A stretch of 35,763 bases of DNA. Source: an uncultured Granulosicoccaceae bacterium. Lineage in GTDB: Bacteria; Pseudomonadota; Gammaproteobacteria; Granulosicoccales; Granulosicoccaceae. A model generated the notes under the pieces. That model made no database searches. It was not told the origin of the DNA and saw only the letters and a program-made list of their open reading frames with translations. Positions 34,995 to 35,763 of this stretch are shown in pieces; the first letter of the stretch is position 1; each line of letters opens with the position of its first letter. Made by a program: the position numbers and the translations under genes. The DNA is taken from the NCBI GenBank assembly GCA_938028465.1, contig CALJAA010000076.1, forward strand, positions 1 through 35,763, read 5' to 3'.

Positions 34995-35102
34995 TCAGCC
35001 CCCAATGTCCGCAAGCATAAGCCCACAAGCCGGGCCTGCCATGATGTGTGCTAGCTCAATGACACGAAGGCCATCGAGTGGGCCAGATGACTCGCTTGTC
35101 AT
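34995..35102 (-). pseudogene. Truncated family III CoA-transferase (N-terminal stub)
   Basis: The ATG at 35102 overlaps the TGA of the upstream hydratase gene (ATGA). It begins 35 codons that read like the start of a CaiB/BaiF (family III) CoA-transferase: PLDGLRVIELAHIMAGPACG, then LMLADIG. A run of five G on the minus strand (34999-35003) then shifts the frame to an early TGA. With one G fewer the chain would read ADIGADV, exactly as in the family, and then lose similarity within a few residues. About 360 further codons are absent. It is therefore a decayed remnant, not a working gene. Confidence 0.82.
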
Positions 35103-35763
35103 GTACCTTGCCAATTCGGTTTACGTTTTGCGAAGAACGCGTCGATACCTTCTACGAAATCATCGCTGGTGTAACACTGAATAATGAGATCATCACCCGC
35201 TACGTTAGCTGCGTGTTCTCGCAAGCGGCGGAGCCCTTCTTTACTGGCAGCAATGGTCAGCGGGGCTTGATTTTTAAGTTGCGTACAGAGTTCTTGTGCT
35301 CTGAGCACTGGGTCATCGACGCATTCACTAACTAATGCGATGTTCATGGCCTCATCGATCTGTATTAGGCGTGATGTGAGTAATATTTCTCGGGTTCTAT
35401 TTGCACCAAGTAGTTCAACCAAACGCGATAAGTTACCAACAGACAAACAATTGCCTAAGGTACGCGCAATGGGAAATCCGTACTTTAGATCACTGCTGGC
35501 GATGCGCAAATCACAACAAGCAGCGATAGCTGCACCACCCCCCGTACACGCACCACGGATAGCCGCTACAGTGGGTATTGCCAACGTTTCAAGACGCCCC
35601 AACACCTGATCCATTCGGCGCTCATAACCTAACGCATCTTTTTCCGTTTTAAAATCCCTAAAACGCGAGATATCCGTGCCTGCAGCAAAAGCCTTATTGC
35701 CTGCACCGGTAATAATCAATGCTTTTATCGCAATGGTTTGTTCATGAATTTGATCACAAATAT
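35099..35763 (-). CDS. Enoyl-CoA hydratase/isomerase-family protein (5' end outside window)
   Basis: At least 221 residues; the frame stays open to the window edge, so the N terminus is missing. It is a crotonase-fold protein acting on a CoA thioester. The oxyanion-hole blocks are KAFAAGTDI and ACTGGGAAIAACCDLRIAS. The segment GFPIARTLGNCLSVGNLSRLV lies where hydratases usually carry the first catalytic glutamate; none is obvious there, so an isomerase or other crotonase reaction is possible. Its stop overlaps the start of the truncated CoA-transferase, showing they once formed an operon, as is common for CoA-ester catabolism. Confidence 0.88.
   Translation of the reverse strand, partial: ICDQIHEQTIAIKALIITGAGNKAFAAGTDISRFRDFKTEKDALGYERRMDQVLGRLETLAIPTVAAIRGACTGGGAAIAACCDLRIASSDLKYGFPIARTLGNCLSVGNLSRLVELLGANRTREILLTSRLIQIDEAMNIALVSECVDDPVLRAQELCTQLKNQAPLTIAASKEGLRRLREHAANVAGDDLIIQCYTSDDFVEGIDAFFAKRKPNWQGT

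Overview
The window looks like chromosomal DNA of a free-living, probably marine, heterotrophic gammaproteobacterium. The signs are moderate GC, many Sec-exported proteins and lipoproteins, an LpxR-type outer-membrane enzyme, csrA, tex, arfB, a choline-sulfatase, a hydroxyproline-betaine-type racemase and aerobic homogentisate catabolism. The genus cannot be fixed from sequence alone. No tRNA, rRNA, IS element, prophage or CRISPR array was seen.

Layout. 1-2.6 kb: a secreted DUF3179 protein diverges from an LpxR-like lipid A deacylase. 2.6-5.5 kb: a minus-strand group with a two-repeat lipoprotein, a TPR protein, a hairpin, an ECF sigma factor and its zinc-type anti-sigma factor. 5.6-11.2 kb: small stand-alone units, namely ArfB ribosome rescue, a single-cysteine exported MsrB, a lipoprotein of unknown function, an exported ankyrin protein coupled to the small nitrate/nitrite transporter NrtS, a FrnE/DsbA-like oxidoreductase, a DUF4142 lipoprotein and a TPR protein. 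11.2-16.8 kb, minus strand: choline-sulfatase, Tex, a spondin-domain lipoprotein, and csrA overlapping a HutD-family gene. 16.9-19.2 kb: a LysR regulator and a UMF1-type MFS transporter.

19.2-25.3 kb is the most unusual part. One tightly packed minus-strand operon holds a coenzyme B12-dependent glutamate mutase (glmS, glmE), its MutL partner, a stand-alone AMP-forming ligase and an EamA exporter. An RraA-family aldolase/decarboxylase-like gene diverges from it. All six known substrate contacts of glutamate mutase are conserved, but no methylaspartase or carrier protein is present. The 3-methylaspartate made here may therefore have an unusual fate.

25.3-29.2 kb: two large exported proteins, a metallophosphoesterase with three C-terminal repeats and a CotH-kinase lipoprotein with a strong terminator. 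29.5-34.4 kb: an enolase-superfamily epimerase, then the hmgA-fahA-maiA operon that turns homogentisate into fumarate and acetoacetate. 34.4-35.8 kb: a GNAT acetyltransferase, then an enoyl-CoA hydratase-family gene running off the window. Its downstream operon partner, a family III CoA-transferase, survives only as a frameshifted N-terminal stub.
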